Both the position numbers and the translations under genes were made by a program. From Dehalococcoidia bacterium (GTDB lineage Bacteria; Chloroflexota; Dehalococcoidia; Lucifugimonadales; JAGWBF01), in NCBI GenBank assembly GCA_021295955.1, contig JAGWBJ010000011.1, positions 1-64,000 on the forward strand: a DNA stretch of 64,000 bases, read 5' to 3'. Under the pieces are notes generated by a model that searched no databases, was not told the origin of the DNA, and saw only the letters and a list, made by a program, of their open reading frames with translations. Positions 48,015-57,137 of this stretch are shown here, in pieces; the stretch's first letter is position 1; each line of letters begins with the position of its first letter.

Positions 48015-48021
48015 GAGAGTG

Positions 48022-49071
48022 ATGACCAGGATAGCCTTTATCGGCGCCGGGGCCGCCGCGTGCTACGTAGCCGCCTTCCTGACTCGCGAAGGGGAGGACA
48101 TCACCCTGATCGATCAGTGGCCCGAGCACGTGGAGAAGATGAGGTCCCAGGGCCTCAGGGCCAGCGGGAGCCAGGGTGACTTCACGGTGCCGGTGAAGGC
48201 GATGCACCTGACCGACGTGCAGGCTGTCCGCGAGCCCTTCGACGTGGCCTTCGTCGCGGTGAAGTCGTACGATACCGTCTGGGCCACCCACTTCATAGTC
48301 CGCTACCTCAAGCCCACGGGGTACGTCGTCTCTTCCCAGAACTGCATGAACGACGAGGTCATCGCCTCCATCGTGGGTTTCCACAGGCAGGTGCCCTGCA
48401 TCATGTCCCGGATAGAGGTTGCCCTATGGGAGCCGGCCCACGTCAACCGAGGTGGGCCCGTGGGCCGGGACCACGGGCACGACGTGTTCCGCGTGGGCGA
48501 GACCAACGGGAGGATTACCCCAAGGGTCGAGTACCTGGTGGACCTCCTTGACCACATAGACGGCGCCCGGGCCACCACCAACATCTGGGGAGAGAGATGG
48601 GCCAAGCTCTCCCAGAACTCCATGGGCAACCCCGTGGGGGCCATATCAGGCCTGGGCGCCGAGGATATGGCCGGGAATCCCAAGGCCCGGGCCCTTCGCA
48701 TACACCTTGCCAAGGAGACGACGCGGGTGGGCCTCGCCCTGAACTACAGGGTGGAGAAGGTGGCCGGATTCGACGCCGAAGTCTGGACCAAAGCGGACCA
48801 GGGCGATGTCTACGAAGAGCTGGAGGCCAGCCTCCTGCCCAAGCCCGGAAGTGTGAACTGGCACTCCTCGATGGCCCAGGACGTCAAGAAGGGCCGTCTA
48901 TCCGAGATCGACTACATGAACGGCTATGTGGTGAGGAAGGGCCGGGAGGCGGGGGTCGACACGCCCGTGAGCGCGGCCATCGTGGAGATGATGCACGAAA
49001 TCGATGCCGGACGCGTCGGCCAGGACCCGGGCAATCTGGACCGGGTGCTGCAGGCTGCCGGCCTGGGATAG
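48022..49071 (+). CDS. 2-dehydropantoate 2-reductase family protein
   Basis: 349 residues from the ATG at 48022; the frame upstream runs through the palindromic repeat and is not coding. IAFIGAGAAACYVAAFLTREG is the Rossmann motif. VAFVAVKSYDTVWAT is the family's second strand and helix. NSMGNPVGAISGLG and a C-terminal helical domain with KKGRLSEIDYMNGYVVRKGREAGVDTPV are diagnostic (the lysine and the EIDYMNG loop). It may make pantoate for coenzyme A, consistent with panD at 63 kb, or act on another 2-keto acid. Confidence 0.88.
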   Translation: MTRIAFIGAGAAACYVAAFLTREGEDITLIDQWPEHVEKMRSQGLRASGSQGDFTVPVKAMHLTDVQAVREPFDVAFVAVKSYDTVWATHFIVRYLKPTGYVVSSQNCMNDEVIASIVGFHRQVPCIMSRIEVALWEPAHVNRGGPVGRDHGHDVFRVGETNGRITPRVEYLVDLLDHIDGARATTNIWGERWAKLSQNSMGNPVGAISGLGAEDMAGNPKARALRIHLAKETTRVGLALNYRVEKVAGFDAEVWTKADQGDVYEELEASLLPKPGSVNWHSSMAQDVKKGRLSEIDYMNGYVVRKGREAGVDTPVSAAIVEMMHEIDAGRVGQDPGNLDRVLQAAGLG

Positions 49072-49076
49072 TCCGT

Positions 49077-49559
49077 ATGCGCATCAGAGTAGAGCCGAAG
49101 GACTTCTTCATGTACGCGGTGTTCCTGGCCTTCAAGAAGGAGGGCGCCGAGCCGGAAGACGCCGCCGTGAAGGCATACCTGGAGCAGCACGAGCTCGTAC
49201 CAAAGATGCAGGGGACCGACACCGTCGAGGGTGAAGAGCTCGACGTATTGTACTTCGGAGGCTGCTACCTGGGGAGGCATCTTGGCGTCATCGAGGAGAT
49301 GCAGCGCAAGGCCGTGGAGAGGGAGATGCTGGCCGAGGAGATCGAAGGCCTCCTTCGGCAGTCAACCGACCCCGAGACCCGTCGGACTTCCGTGGCCCTG
49401 GGGCCCGGGATGGACGCGCTGGTCCTGGGCATGGCGGAGGACCTCCACGACGATTCATCCTTCGGCCCCGGCGACGACGGTTACCTGAAAGTAACGTTGG
49501 AGCCCGAAGTGGTCCGGCGTATGTTCCTGGAGAGGGCCACCGGGGCGGACCGCGATTAG
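49077..49559 (+). CDS. Hypothetical protein downstream of the reductase
   Basis: 160 residues, ATG 5 nt after the reductase stop with only a weak site. The N-terminus (RIRVEPKDFFMYAVFLAFKKEGAEPED) and a long charged helix (IEEMQRKAVEREMLAEEIEGLL) suggest a soluble protein. No family recognised. It is probably coupled to the upstream gene. The terminator stem includes its stop codon. Confidence 0.65.
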   Translation: MRIRVEPKDFFMYAVFLAFKKEGAEPEDAAVKAYLEQHELVPKMQGTDTVEGEELDVLYFGGCYLGRHLGVIEEMQRKAVEREMLAEEIEGLLRQSTDPETRRTSVALGPGMDALVLGMAEDLHDDSSFGPGDDGYLKVTLEPEVVRRMFLERATGADRD

Positions 49560-49585
49560 GCCCTCGCTGGAAGCGGGGGCCTTTA
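49558..49585 (+). terminator. Terminator overlapping a stop codon
   Basis: An 11-bp stem AGGCCCTCGCT/AGCGGGGGCCT with one G-U, a 3-nt loop, then TTTA. The stem begins inside the TAG of the preceding gene. Confidence 0.5.
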
Positions 49586-49601
49586 CATAAGGGAACTCCC
49601 G

Positions 49602-49631
49602 TTGTCAAAGCTCGACACACCGCTATATAAT
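49602..49631 (+). promoter_or_regulatory. Promoter upstream of the minisatellite lipoprotein
   Basis: TTGTCA (49602-49607), 18-bp spacer, TATAAT (49626-49631). The leader would be about 195 nt. Confidence 0.6.
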
Positions 49632-49720
49632 GCCCTGACATTAACTCCGGCTCACGATGATGTCATTACCATGACGATCGCCGAATTCCAGCGTCTCTCA
49701 TCGCCGTAGCGTTCCCGCTG

Positions 49721-49748
49721 GGTTGGTCCGGTGCGGTTGGTCCGGTGC
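49721..49748. repeat. 14-bp tandem duplication
   Basis: Two perfect copies of GGTTGGTCCGGTGC in the leader of the next gene. Confidence 0.8.
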
Positions 49749-49834
49749 AATTGTGGTCGGAGCCGCCGGTTCCCTGGCGGGATGCCCCATCCCATCGGCA
49801 ACCCCGAGAGGGTGGACCGGAAGAAGGCGGAACG

Positions 49835-50821
49835 GTGCGCCCCCTGGCAGCTCCGGCCCTCGCAGTCCTGATCCTGGCCTGTGGTGCGGTCGAAAGGCCC
49901 ACGGGCGACGAGGGCCCCCTGCCCTCCACGAGTGGCTCGCGGGATTCCGCATCCGCGCAGGACATTCAGCACCTGATAGATGCGGCGGTGGCCGCTACCG
50001 TCGACGCCATCGCGGTGCGGGAAGCTCTCGAACCCGGGTCGCCGCTGCCCACCCTGGAGGCCTCGACCAGTGCGCCCCTCGGGCGTAGCGTGTCGAAGGG
50101 AGATATGCCGCCATCGGAAACGGCGCCCTTGAGCGGGGTCGGTCCTCCAACCGTCGGCCCTGACCCCACGCCTCCTGCTTTGCCCTCTCCCACTTCGGGG
50201 CCCCGCGCTGACGCCCCAGCGACCTCCCCTCCCGGGGGCGTGCCGACGGAGACGCCGACCGCGGTCCCCACTCCGGTACCCACAGAGACGCCGACGGCAG
50301 TCCCCACTCCCGTGCCGACGGAGACGCCGACCGCGATCCCGACTCTCGTGCCGACGGAGACGCCCACGGCAGTCCCCACTCCCGTGCCGACGGAGACGCC
50401 GACCGCAGTCCCCACTCCCGTGCCGACGGAGACGCCGACGGCGGTCTCCACTCCGGTACCGGCGGCCACGCGCAGCCCAACCCCGACTCCCACTGTACCG
50501 CCGCCCGATCCATCGCCGGCGTTGTTCCTCGATGTGGTCGCCCTGACCTCGCCCATCACGCGCGGAAGCCTGGCCACCTTGGAGGCCAGGACCCTGTCCG
50601 GGGCCCGTTGCAGCCTGCGAGTCACGTTGCCCAGCGGCGCCGCCAGCGGGTCCAGCGGAACGGGTGCACAGCCGGTGGCCGGAGGCGATGGGGTGGTCTC
50701 ATGGACCTGGAGGGTCGGTGGGGGAACGACGCCCGGTGTGGGCAAGGTCCGGGTGGAGTGCCAGCTAAAGGGTGGCCGGGTCGCGGCTACCAGGGACCTG
50801 GTGATACGGGCCAAGTCATGA
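49835..50821 (+). CDS. Lipoprotein with Pro-Thr minisatellite and Ig-like domain
   Basis: 328 residues from a GTG after AGAAGGCGG; the frame is open further upstream. PLAAPALAVLILAC is the signal and lipobox. A disordered region precedes six 12-residue repeats (PTETPTAVPTPV type) coded by 36-bp DNA repeats. The C-terminal 95 residues (SPITRGSLATLEARTLSGARCSLRVTLPSG, VSWTWRVGGGTTPGVGKVRVEC) resemble the Ig-like domains with paired cysteines common in Chloroflexota and Actinomycetota. It is probably a surface-exposed spacer-plus-binding protein. Confidence 0.82.
   Translation: MRPLAAPALAVLILACGAVERPTGDEGPLPSTSGSRDSASAQDIQHLIDAAVAATVDAIAVREALEPGSPLPTLEASTSAPLGRSVSKGDMPPSETAPLSGVGPPTVGPDPTPPALPSPTSGPRADAPATSPPGGVPTETPTAVPTPVPTETPTAVPTPVPTETPTAIPTLVPTETPTAVPTPVPTETPTAVPTPVPTETPTAVSTPVPAATRSPTPTPTVPPPDPSPALFLDVVALTSPITRGSLATLEARTLSGARCSLRVTLPSGAASGSSGTGAQPVAGGDGVVSWTWRVGGGTTPGVGKVRVECQLKGGRVAATRDLVIRAKS
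50240..50455 (+). repeat. 36-bp minisatellite, six units
   Basis: Each unit encodes V-P-T-E-T-P-T-A-V-P-T-P with few substitutions. High identity between units suggests recent expansion and length variation between strains. Confidence 0.85.
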
Positions 50822-50827
50822 GAGCCC

Positions 50828-51301
50828 CTACCGCTCCCAGGCGAACCGCCATCCCGGCAGGTCCACCTTCCACAATCCGTCCTCCAGAAGCATGGGCACG
50901 ATGAGGCCCGATTTCAGCGAGGACTTCTCCACCACCTGCTGGTCTTCGGTGACGCCGAAAGGCAGAAAGGCGAAGGCATGGTTGTCGTCCACGTAGCTGG
51001 TGGGAGCCACCCCCAGGTCCGTCAGGTCCTCCAGGGGCCACAGCTTCAGGATGACCTCCCTCAGGTCCTCCATCATCAGGGGGAACAGGGCGTGTCCCGG
51101 ATCGTGGGCGGCCCTGTAGACTATCTGCAAGTCCACGTTCTTCTGGGTTGCCCACACACCCTGACGGATACCTTGTGACTCCCTGGACAGCATTTCCCAG
51201 GCGAGGACCATATCCGTGTCCCTGACAGCCTCGGCGAAGTGGCCGGCCCTTACTCCGCACTCGTCGGGAGACGACGTGCGCCTCCGACCAGGTATCCTCA
51301 T
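50828..51301 (-). CDS. Hypothetical protein
   Basis: 157 residues from the ATG at 51301, preceded by AGGAG at 9 nt; the frame extends 25 codons further without similarity. Soluble. The middle (RAGHFAEAVRDTDMVLAWEMLSRESQGIRQG) and the C-terminus (LLEDGLWKVDLPGWRF) suggest an SnoaL/NTF2-like fold of the kind that ends in a W-x-VD strand, but this is weak. Convergent with the lipoprotein (6 bp) and divergent from mfd. Confidence 0.55.
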   Translation of the reverse strand: MRIPGRRRTSSPDECGVRAGHFAEAVRDTDMVLAWEMLSRESQGIRQGVWATQKNVDLQIVYRAAHDPGHALFPLMMEDLREVILKLWPLEDLTDLGVAPTSYVDDNHAFAFLPFGVTEDQQVVEKSSLKSGLIVPMLLEDGLWKVDLPGWRFAWER

Positions 51302-51517
51302 CGTTCGGACGCTCCTTCTCGGCGGGCCGAGCCGGGGGTGGCTGCCTCTCCGGCAACGGAGGGATAACTGCCCCATTTTAGCACGCCGTGCCAGTTGGCA
51401 CCGGACGGCCGCGCCGCTGGCCCCTTGACAATCGCGCGATCTCGACGTGGAATAGAGGCTGTCAGATTCATCAGCCGGACACGGCCCACCCGTGCCCGGC
51501 TGGAGGTGCGTGTTAGG

Positions 51518-54500
51518 ATGGGCCTTGAGGGCCTTTTCGGGCTACTGGAGGGGTACCCGGCATACGTCGAGATGATGCGGCGCCTCGCATCCGACGATTC
51601 GGCCGGCAGCCTGGAGGCGCCCGACCCGGCGAAGCCCTATCTCCTGGCCTCCGTCTGGCGCCGGTTGGACGTGCCCGTGCTGCTGGTCGTGCCTCGACCC
51701 GAGGATGCGCGGCGGCTCCACGACCAGCTTCTCTCCTACCTGGAGGACGGTAGCCAGGTCTACCTCTACCCGGAGCCCGAGGTCCTGCCCTTCGAGCGCT
51801 TGATGGTCGACGCGGGGACCAACAACCAGCGGATGATGGCGCTGCAGGCCCTGTGCGACGCCAGGACCGGCGCCCCCGGGAAGGACAACCCGCTGGTGGT
51901 GGCCTCCGCGGGGGCCGCCCTCCGGAAGACCCTGTCCCCGGATGCCGTCGAAGATGCGGGGCATTCTCTGCGTCCCGGGGACAAGGTGCAGCTTGGGGAG
52001 CTCTACTCCCGTTGGGTCGCCCTCGGGTACCTGCGCGAGGAAGCGGTGGAGGTCCCCGGCACCTTCAGCCAGCGGGGGGGCATCGTGGACGTGTTCCCTC
52101 CCTCCAACGAGCTGCCGTTCCGAATGGAGCTCTGGGGCGACGAGATCGAGAGCATCCGCCTATTCGACCCCTCCTCCCAGCGGTCCGTGGGCGTGGTGGA
52201 GCAGGCCCGGGTCTGCCCCGCCCGCGATACCCTACCCGCCCTGTCCGACGCGGACCGCATCTCCCGCCTCATCCAGGGGATGAACTTCGGCCTCTGCACT
52301 CCCGCCGTGTACGACCGGTACCAGGAGGAGCTTGCCCTGCTCCTCTCGGGCCAGGAGGTGGACGAGCTCCCCTTCTACGACGGGCTGCTCAACGACAGCC
52401 ACCTGGCGGAACACCTGCCCGGCCACGGCCTGCTGGTGGTGGACAGGGAGGGTGAGGTGGAAGCCGAGGTGCGGAAGCTTGCGGACCGGGTCGCCGAGCT
52501 GCGCCGCGTCCGCGAGTTCAGGGGGGAGCTTCCGGCCAACTTCCCCTCCGCCCAGGTGTCCTGGACGCGGTTCTACGGGGATGCGCAGGAGCGGCGCAGG
52601 CTGTACGTCAAGAGCTGGTCGGGGAGCGAGGGAGGGCTCGAGTTCCGCACCGCGCCCTCCTTCAACGGCCGGCCCCAGCGGTTTGCGGCCGACGTAGCCC
52701 GGATGCTCCAGGATGGAGAGCGCGTGGTCGTCGTAAGCCGGTACACGCGGCGTGTCTCGGAGCTGCTGTCCGACGGGGGCCTGGGCTCCGGCGTTGCCTC
52801 GGCCCTGGACTCGGCGCCCGCTCCGGGCAGCGTCGTCCTGGTGCCGGGGAACCTGCGGGAGGGGTGGCGCATGCCCGTCGGAGACGGGGGCGCGGTACTG
52901 TTCACCGACTCGGAGATATTCGGCGCCGCCAAGGAGCGCCGTCCCCGGAGAAGGACTCCGGTGAAGAGGCAGGCGTTTCTGTCGGAGCTGGTGCCCGGCG
53001 CCTACGTGGTCCACGTGGACCACGGTGTCGCGAGCTTTACGGGCACGACCTCGATGGACTCCGGGGGAGAGGAGAGGGAGTACCTGGTGCTGGAGTACGC
53101 CGAGGGCGACAAGCTGTACGTGCCCACCGAGCACCTCGACCGGGTCTCCCCGTACCTGGCCTCCAACGACAGGCCTCCCTCGCTTACCAGGCTGGGGACC
53201 GCCGAGTGGACGCGGATCAAGGAGCGGGTAAAGCACGCGGCGCGAGAGATGGCCGAGGAGCTCCTGGAGCTGTACGCGTCCCGTCAGGTGGTCCAGGGCC
53301 GGGCCACCTCCTCCGACACTCCATGGCAAAGGGAGCTGGAGGACTCCTTCCCCTACGAGGAGACCGAGGACCAGGAGCGGACCATCGTCGAAGTTAAGGG
53401 CGATCTGGAGAAGCTCCAGCCCATGGACCGGCTGGTCTGCGGCGATGTCGGATACGGCAAGACCGAGGTGGCGCTGAGGGCCGCCTTCAAGACGGTGAGC
53501 GACGGGATGCAGGTCGGCGTGCTGGTCCCCACCACGGTCCTGGCCCAGCAGCACTACGCCACGTTCACCGAGCGCCTGGCCCCCTTCCCGGTACGCGTGG
53601 CGGTGCTGAGCCGGTTCCGGACCCGCAGGGAGCAGGCCGAGGTCGTCGAGGGCCTGAAATTGGGTACGGTGGACATCGTCATCGGCACCCACCGCCTGCT
53701 GCAGAAGGACGTACGGTTCAAGGACCTGGGCCTGGTGGTGGTGGACGAAGAGCACCGGTTCGGCGTGGCCCACAAGGAGCGGCTGAAGCGGATGCGCCGG
53801 GAGGTGGATATGCTGACCCTCAGCGCCACTCCCATCCCCCGGACGCTGTACATGGGCCTGTCCGGGATACGCGACATGAGCACCATGGATACGCCCCCCG
53901 AGGAGCGGCTGCCTGTCAAGACCTACGTATCGGAGTACAGCGACGACGTCGTCAAGGAGGCCATCCTCAGGGAGCTGGAGCGTGGCGGCCAGGTGTTCCT
54001 CCTGCACAACCGGGTCCAGACCATCCGCCGGGTGGAGGCCAACCTTCGGAAGCTCCTGCCCCAAGCCAGGATAGCCGTGGGCCACGGCAGGATGGCCGAG
54101 TCCGAGCTGGAGGAGGTGATGCTGTCCTTCTCGGAGGGGGAGGTGGACGTGCTGGTCTGCACCACCATCATCGAGTCGGGCCTGGATATACCCAACGCCA
54201 ACACCCTCATCATCGATCGGGCCGACAGGTTCGGCCTGGCGCAGCTATACCAGCTCCGGGGCCGTGTGGGACGGGGCGGCCAGAGGGCCTACGCTTACCT
54301 GCTCGTACCCCGGGGGAGGCCCGTCACCGAGGCGGCGACCAGGCGGCTGAAGGTCATCCTCGAGGCTACGGAGCTGGGCTCCGGGTTCAGGATCGCCATG
54401 CGGGACCTGGAGATACGCGGCGCCGGAAACCTCCTGGGCGCGGAGCAGAGCGGCTACATCCACGCCGTCGGGTTCGATCTCTACAGCCAGCTTTTGAACG

Positions 54501-55042
54501 AGGCGGTGGCCGACGTCAGGTCCAGCAACGGCTCCGCCGCCGGGTCCGTACCGGTGCAGGAGAGGGACCAGGAGCGGGCGCAGGCCCGTGTCGACCTCGA
54601 CCTGGCCGCGTACATTCCCGAGAGCTACGTCTCCCACCTGCCTACCCGGCTGGGCGTCTACCAACGCCTGACCCGTCTAAGGGCACGGCACGAGATCGAC
54701 GACACGCGGGACGAGCTGCGCGACCGGTTCGGCCCCCTGCCCCAGGAGGTGGAGAACCTCCTCTATCTGGTGGACCTGAAGCTGCTGGCGTCCGGAGGGT
54801 GGGTGGAGTCCATCAGTCAAACGGGCGCCACGGCGACCATGGTCCTGAAGGAGCAGGTGGGCGGCGCCAGGCTAGCCCTGGAGAGGGCTCTCGGACCCCT
54901 GTGCCGTGTGGGCAACCAGCAGGTCCACGTGAGCTTTCCCCGCCGGTCCCCGGAGGAGTGGAAACCCCTGATGGTGAGGGTGCTGGAACGGCTGACGGCC
55001 TTCCAAGAGCAGCTTCGGGAGTCGATGGCGTCGGTGACGTGA
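51518..55042 (+). CDS. mfd: Transcription-repair coupling factor Mfd
   Basis: 1174 residues from the ATG after GGAGG; 41 open codons upstream are not family-like. It removes RNA polymerase stalled at DNA lesions and recruits UvrA. The N-terminal UvrB-like module contains EVLPFERL and GTFSQRGGIVDVFPP. The polymerase-interacting domain has YVVHVDHGVASFTG. The RecG-like motor has GDVGYGKTEVALRAAFK near 641 and DEEHRFGV near 740, then SATPIPRTLYMGL, and TTIIESGLDIPNANTLII with QLRGRVGR. The C-terminal TRCF domain follows at about 1030-1150. Confidence 0.97.
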   Translation: MGLEGLFGLLEGYPAYVEMMRRLASDDSAGSLEAPDPAKPYLLASVWRRLDVPVLLVVPRPEDARRLHDQLLSYLEDGSQVYLYPEPEVLPFERLMVDAGTNNQRMMALQALCDARTGAPGKDNPLVVASAGAALRKTLSPDAVEDAGHSLRPGDKVQLGELYSRWVALGYLREEAVEVPGTFSQRGGIVDVFPPSNELPFRMELWGDEIESIRLFDPSSQRSVGVVEQARVCPARDTLPALSDADRISRLIQGMNFGLCTPAVYDRYQEELALLLSGQEVDELPFYDGLLNDSHLAEHLPGHGLLVVDREGEVEAEVRKLADRVAELRRVREFRGELPANFPSAQVSWTRFYGDAQERRRLYVKSWSGSEGGLEFRTAPSFNGRPQRFAADVARMLQDGERVVVVSRYTRRVSELLSDGGLGSGVASALDSAPAPGSVVLVPGNLREGWRMPVGDGGAVLFTDSEIFGAAKERRPRRRTPVKRQAFLSELVPGAYVVHVDHGVASFTGTTSMDSGGEEREYLVLEYAEGDKLYVPTEHLDRVSPYLASNDRPPSLTRLGTAEWTRIKERVKHAAREMAEELLELYASRQVVQGRATSSDTPWQRELEDSFPYEETEDQERTIVEVKGDLEKLQPMDRLVCGDVGYGKTEVALRAAFKTVSDGMQVGVLVPTTVLAQQHYATFTERLAPFPVRVAVLSRFRTRREQAEVVEGLKLGTVDIVIGTHRLLQKDVRFKDLGLVVVDEEHRFGVAHKERLKRMRREVDMLTLSATPIPRTLYMGLSGIRDMSTMDTPPEERLPVKTYVSEYSDDVVKEAILRELERGGQVFLLHNRVQTIRRVEANLRKLLPQARIAVGHGRMAESELEEVMLSFSEGEVDVLVCTTIIESGLDIPNANTLIIDRADRFGLAQLYQLRGRVGRGGQRAYAYLLVPRGRPVTEAATRRLKVILEATELGSGFRIAMRDLEIRGAGNLLGAEQSGYIHAVGFDLYSQLLNEAVADVRSSNGSAAGSVPVQERDQERAQARVDLDLAAYIPESYVSHLPTRLGVYQRLTRLRARHEIDDTRDELRDRFGPLPQEVENLLYLVDLKLLASGGWVESISQTGATATMVLKEQVGGARLALERALGPLCRVGNQQVHVSFPRRSPEEWKPLMVRVLERLTAFQEQLRESMASVT

Positions 55043-55068
55043 GGGGTCCTTGGGGAGGGGTGCGGGGG

Positions 55069-55779
55069 TCACCGGCTGCCGGCGGTCACTAGGCCCTCCA
55101 GCTCGGGCAGGCTGGCTATCCTCGAGCAGTCGTTGACCCTGCCGTACCAGCCTTCCCTGTCCAGCAGGACGGGCTGAATGCCCACGGCCCGGGCCCCCTG
55201 CACGTCCGCCTCGTACTGGTCGCCCACGTGTATCGCCTCGGCGGGAGCCACGTGGGCCCGGTCCAGGGCCGCTTTGAAGATGGGCGGATGGGGTTTCTCC
55301 GCCCCCGCCTCCGCCGAGGTGACGCAGAAGTCCATGTATGGGTCCAGCCCCAGCCGGGTACACAGTGCGGTCATGTCCCGCCGCAGGTTGGAGATGATCG
55401 CCAGGACGACGCCCTGGGTCTTGAGCTGCTTCAGCGCCGGCAGGACGTCGTCGAACAGGTCGAAGTCCTTGGGTACCTGTATGGCCATCTGCCACACGTC
55501 CCACGCCAGGCGGAGGGAGACGTCCAGGCCAGCGCCCTCCAGGATTCGCCTCTCGTACTCGGCGAAGAACTCGTCCCGCTGACCATCCGTCCGGTCGGCG
55601 AGGGCCGCTTTGGCGTTCTCCTCGGCCATGTACTCGTCCGCGACCTTATAGCCCTTACGTATCCCTTCCTTGCTAACCCTCAACCCAAGCTCTGCGCACG
55701 ACGCCTGTTGGATCTCGTCGAGGGGGGGCCAGAAACAGACCAGAGTCTTGTAGAAATCGAAAAAGACAGCCTTTATCAT
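55069..55779 (-). CDS. HAD family hydrolase
   Basis: 236 residues from the ATG at 55779, giving MIKAVFFDFYKTLVCF with the catalytic DxYxT motif. A helical cap of type C1 occupies about residues 15-95. Motif II is in VLAIISNL, motif III lysine in GAEKPHPPIF, and motif IV in HVGDQYEADVQGARAVG. It is likely a phosphatase or dehalogenase-like enzyme; the substrate is unknown. Convergent with mfd and divergent from proB, with its own promoter. Confidence 0.9.
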   Translation of the reverse strand: MIKAVFFDFYKTLVCFWPPLDEIQQASCAELGLRVSKEGIRKGYKVADEYMAEENAKAALADRTDGQRDEFFAEYERRILEGAGLDVSLRLAWDVWQMAIQVPKDFDLFDDVLPALKQLKTQGVVLAIISNLRRDMTALCTRLGLDPYMDFCVTSAEAGAEKPHPPIFKAALDRAHVAPAEAIHVGDQYEADVQGARAVGIQPVLLDREGWYGRVNDCSRIASLPELEGLVTAGSR

Positions 55780-55795
55780 CTCTCTGAGCGGGGCA

Positions 55796-55824
55796 ATTGT
55801 ATCACAGGCTATCGGGGTTGTGAA
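55796..55824 (-). promoter_or_regulatory. Promoter of the HAD hydrolase
   Basis: Minus-strand TTCACA (55819-55824), 17-bp spacer, TACAAT (55796-55801) with an extended TGA. The leader is about 10 nt. Confidence 0.6.
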
Positions 55825-55854
55825 CGATTCGGGGAGCCGGCCCTGCCCCGTTCC

Positions 55855-55884
55855 TTGTTCGGCGTACGCGGCGGCTGCTATAAT
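55855..55884 (+). promoter_or_regulatory. Promoter of proB
   Basis: TTGTTC (55855-55860), 18-bp spacer, TATAAT (55879-55884) with an extended TGC. The leader to the chosen start is about 155 nt. Confidence 0.6.
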
Positions 55885-56048
55885 TACCATTCGTCGCATA
55901 CCTGACCGGGCGAACGGTCAGCTCTGATGCGAGGCGCCGCTGCGCCCTCGATGGAGAGCCGGTTCCCATGTCATCGCGCCCCATCCAGTCCCAGGAAGCC
56001 TCCCGTGACCGCCTCCGGTCCCTCGACACCGGCAGCGGACGAGGTACG

Positions 56049-57137
56049 ATGAGGTACCAGAGGGTCGTGGTCAAGGCCGGGACCAGGGTCCTCACGGGGG
56101 GCTCGGACCGCCTGGACATGGACGTCATGTCCGGCCTGGCAACCCAGATCGCGGGCATCCACGCTGCGGGAGTGGCCGTGCTGCTGGTGACCTCGGGAGC
56201 GGTGGCGGCCGGCCGCCACTCCCAGGGGTTTCCCTTCAGGCAGGTGCTGGCCGCCGTTGGCCAGGGTCGACTCATGCACGCCTACGAGCAGTTCTTCGCC
56301 GAGCACGGCGTGAGGGTTGCCCAGGCCGTCCTCACCTACACCGACCTGTCCGACCGCCAGGGTTACCTCAACGTGCGCAACACCCTGCTGGCCCTGCTGG
56401 AGCTGGGGGTGGTGCCCATCCTCAACGAGAACGACGTGGTGGCCGTGGACGAGATAGGCGAGGTGTTCGGCGACAACGACCGCCTGTCGGCCCTCGTGGC
56501 GAACTTGGTGGATGCCGACCTCCTGGCGATCCTGACGGATACCGAAGGGCTGTACACCGACGATCCTCGGATCAACTCGGATGCCCGGCTCCTACGTCGT
56601 GTCGAGAGGGTGGATGCCTCGGTGGAGGCCATGGCCGGAGGACACAGGAATACCCACGCCCGGGGAGGAATGCCCACCAAGCTGGAGGCGGCGAAGCTGG
56701 CAACCTCCAGCGGCATCACCACGGTGATCTGCGACGGCCGCAAGGAGGACGTCATCCGGCGGCTGGCCATGGGTGAAGAGGTGGGGACCCTCTTCCTCCC
56801 TACGGCCAGCCGCATGGAAAGCCGCAAGAGGTGGATGCTCAGCGGCCTGTCGGCCCGCGGCGAGATCCTGGTGGACGAAGGCGCGGCGGCCGCGTTGCAG
56901 AGCCGGCACCGCAGCCTGCTTCCGGCAGGCGTGAGGGAGGTGGCTGGACGGTTCAGCCGGGGGGACATCGTATATATAGTGGGACCCGGGCCCGGCAAGG
57001 TGGCCTGTGGTATAGCCAACTACAGCTCCGGCGACGTGGAGAAGGTCAAAGGCTTGCGGTCGGACCGGATACTGGGGCTGCTGGGCTACCACTACGGCGA
57101 AGAGGTCGTCCACCGCAACAACATGGTTCTGCTATGA
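56049..57137 (+). CDS. proB: Glutamate 5-kinase
   Basis: 362 residues from the ATG at 56049 (MRYQRVVVKAGTRVLTGG), preferred over an ATG 27 codons earlier because the family starts here. The amino-acid kinase domain has VTSGAVAAGR, VPILNENDVVAVDEIGEVFGDNDRLSALVA and LLAILTDTEGLYTDDPR, and ARGGMPTKLEAAKLATSSGI. The C-terminal PUA domain follows (GEILVDEGAAAALQ to the end). First step of proline synthesis, making glutamyl phosphate. Its stop overlaps a micro-ORF, then proA. Confidence 0.95.
   Translation: MRYQRVVVKAGTRVLTGGSDRLDMDVMSGLATQIAGIHAAGVAVLLVTSGAVAAGRHSQGFPFRQVLAAVGQGRLMHAYEQFFAEHGVRVAQAVLTYTDLSDRQGYLNVRNTLLALLELGVVPILNENDVVAVDEIGEVFGDNDRLSALVANLVDADLLAILTDTEGLYTDDPRINSDARLLRRVERVDASVEAMAGGHRNTHARGGMPTKLEAAKLATSSGITTVICDGRKEDVIRRLAMGEEVGTLFLPTASRMESRKRWMLSGLSARGEILVDEGAAAALQSRHRSLLPAGVREVAGRFSRGDIVYIVGPGPGKVACGIANYSSGDVEKVKGLRSDRILGLLGYHYGEEVVHRNNMVLL

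Noticed and set aside
47920-48021. Upstream extension of the reductase gene through the palindrome
   Set aside because: The translated palindrome gives a typical repeat-derived peptide, and the Rossmann motif begins at the ATG at 48022.
50240-50455. Repeat array read as CRISPR
   Set aside because: Units are contiguous coding repeats without spacers.
51395-51517. Upstream extension of mfd
   Set aside because: Forty-one open codons without family similarity; the ATG at 51518 has GGAGG and matches usual Mfd length.
52232-54085. 617-codon minus-strand open frame within mfd
   Set aside because: Antisense shadow of a complete mfd.
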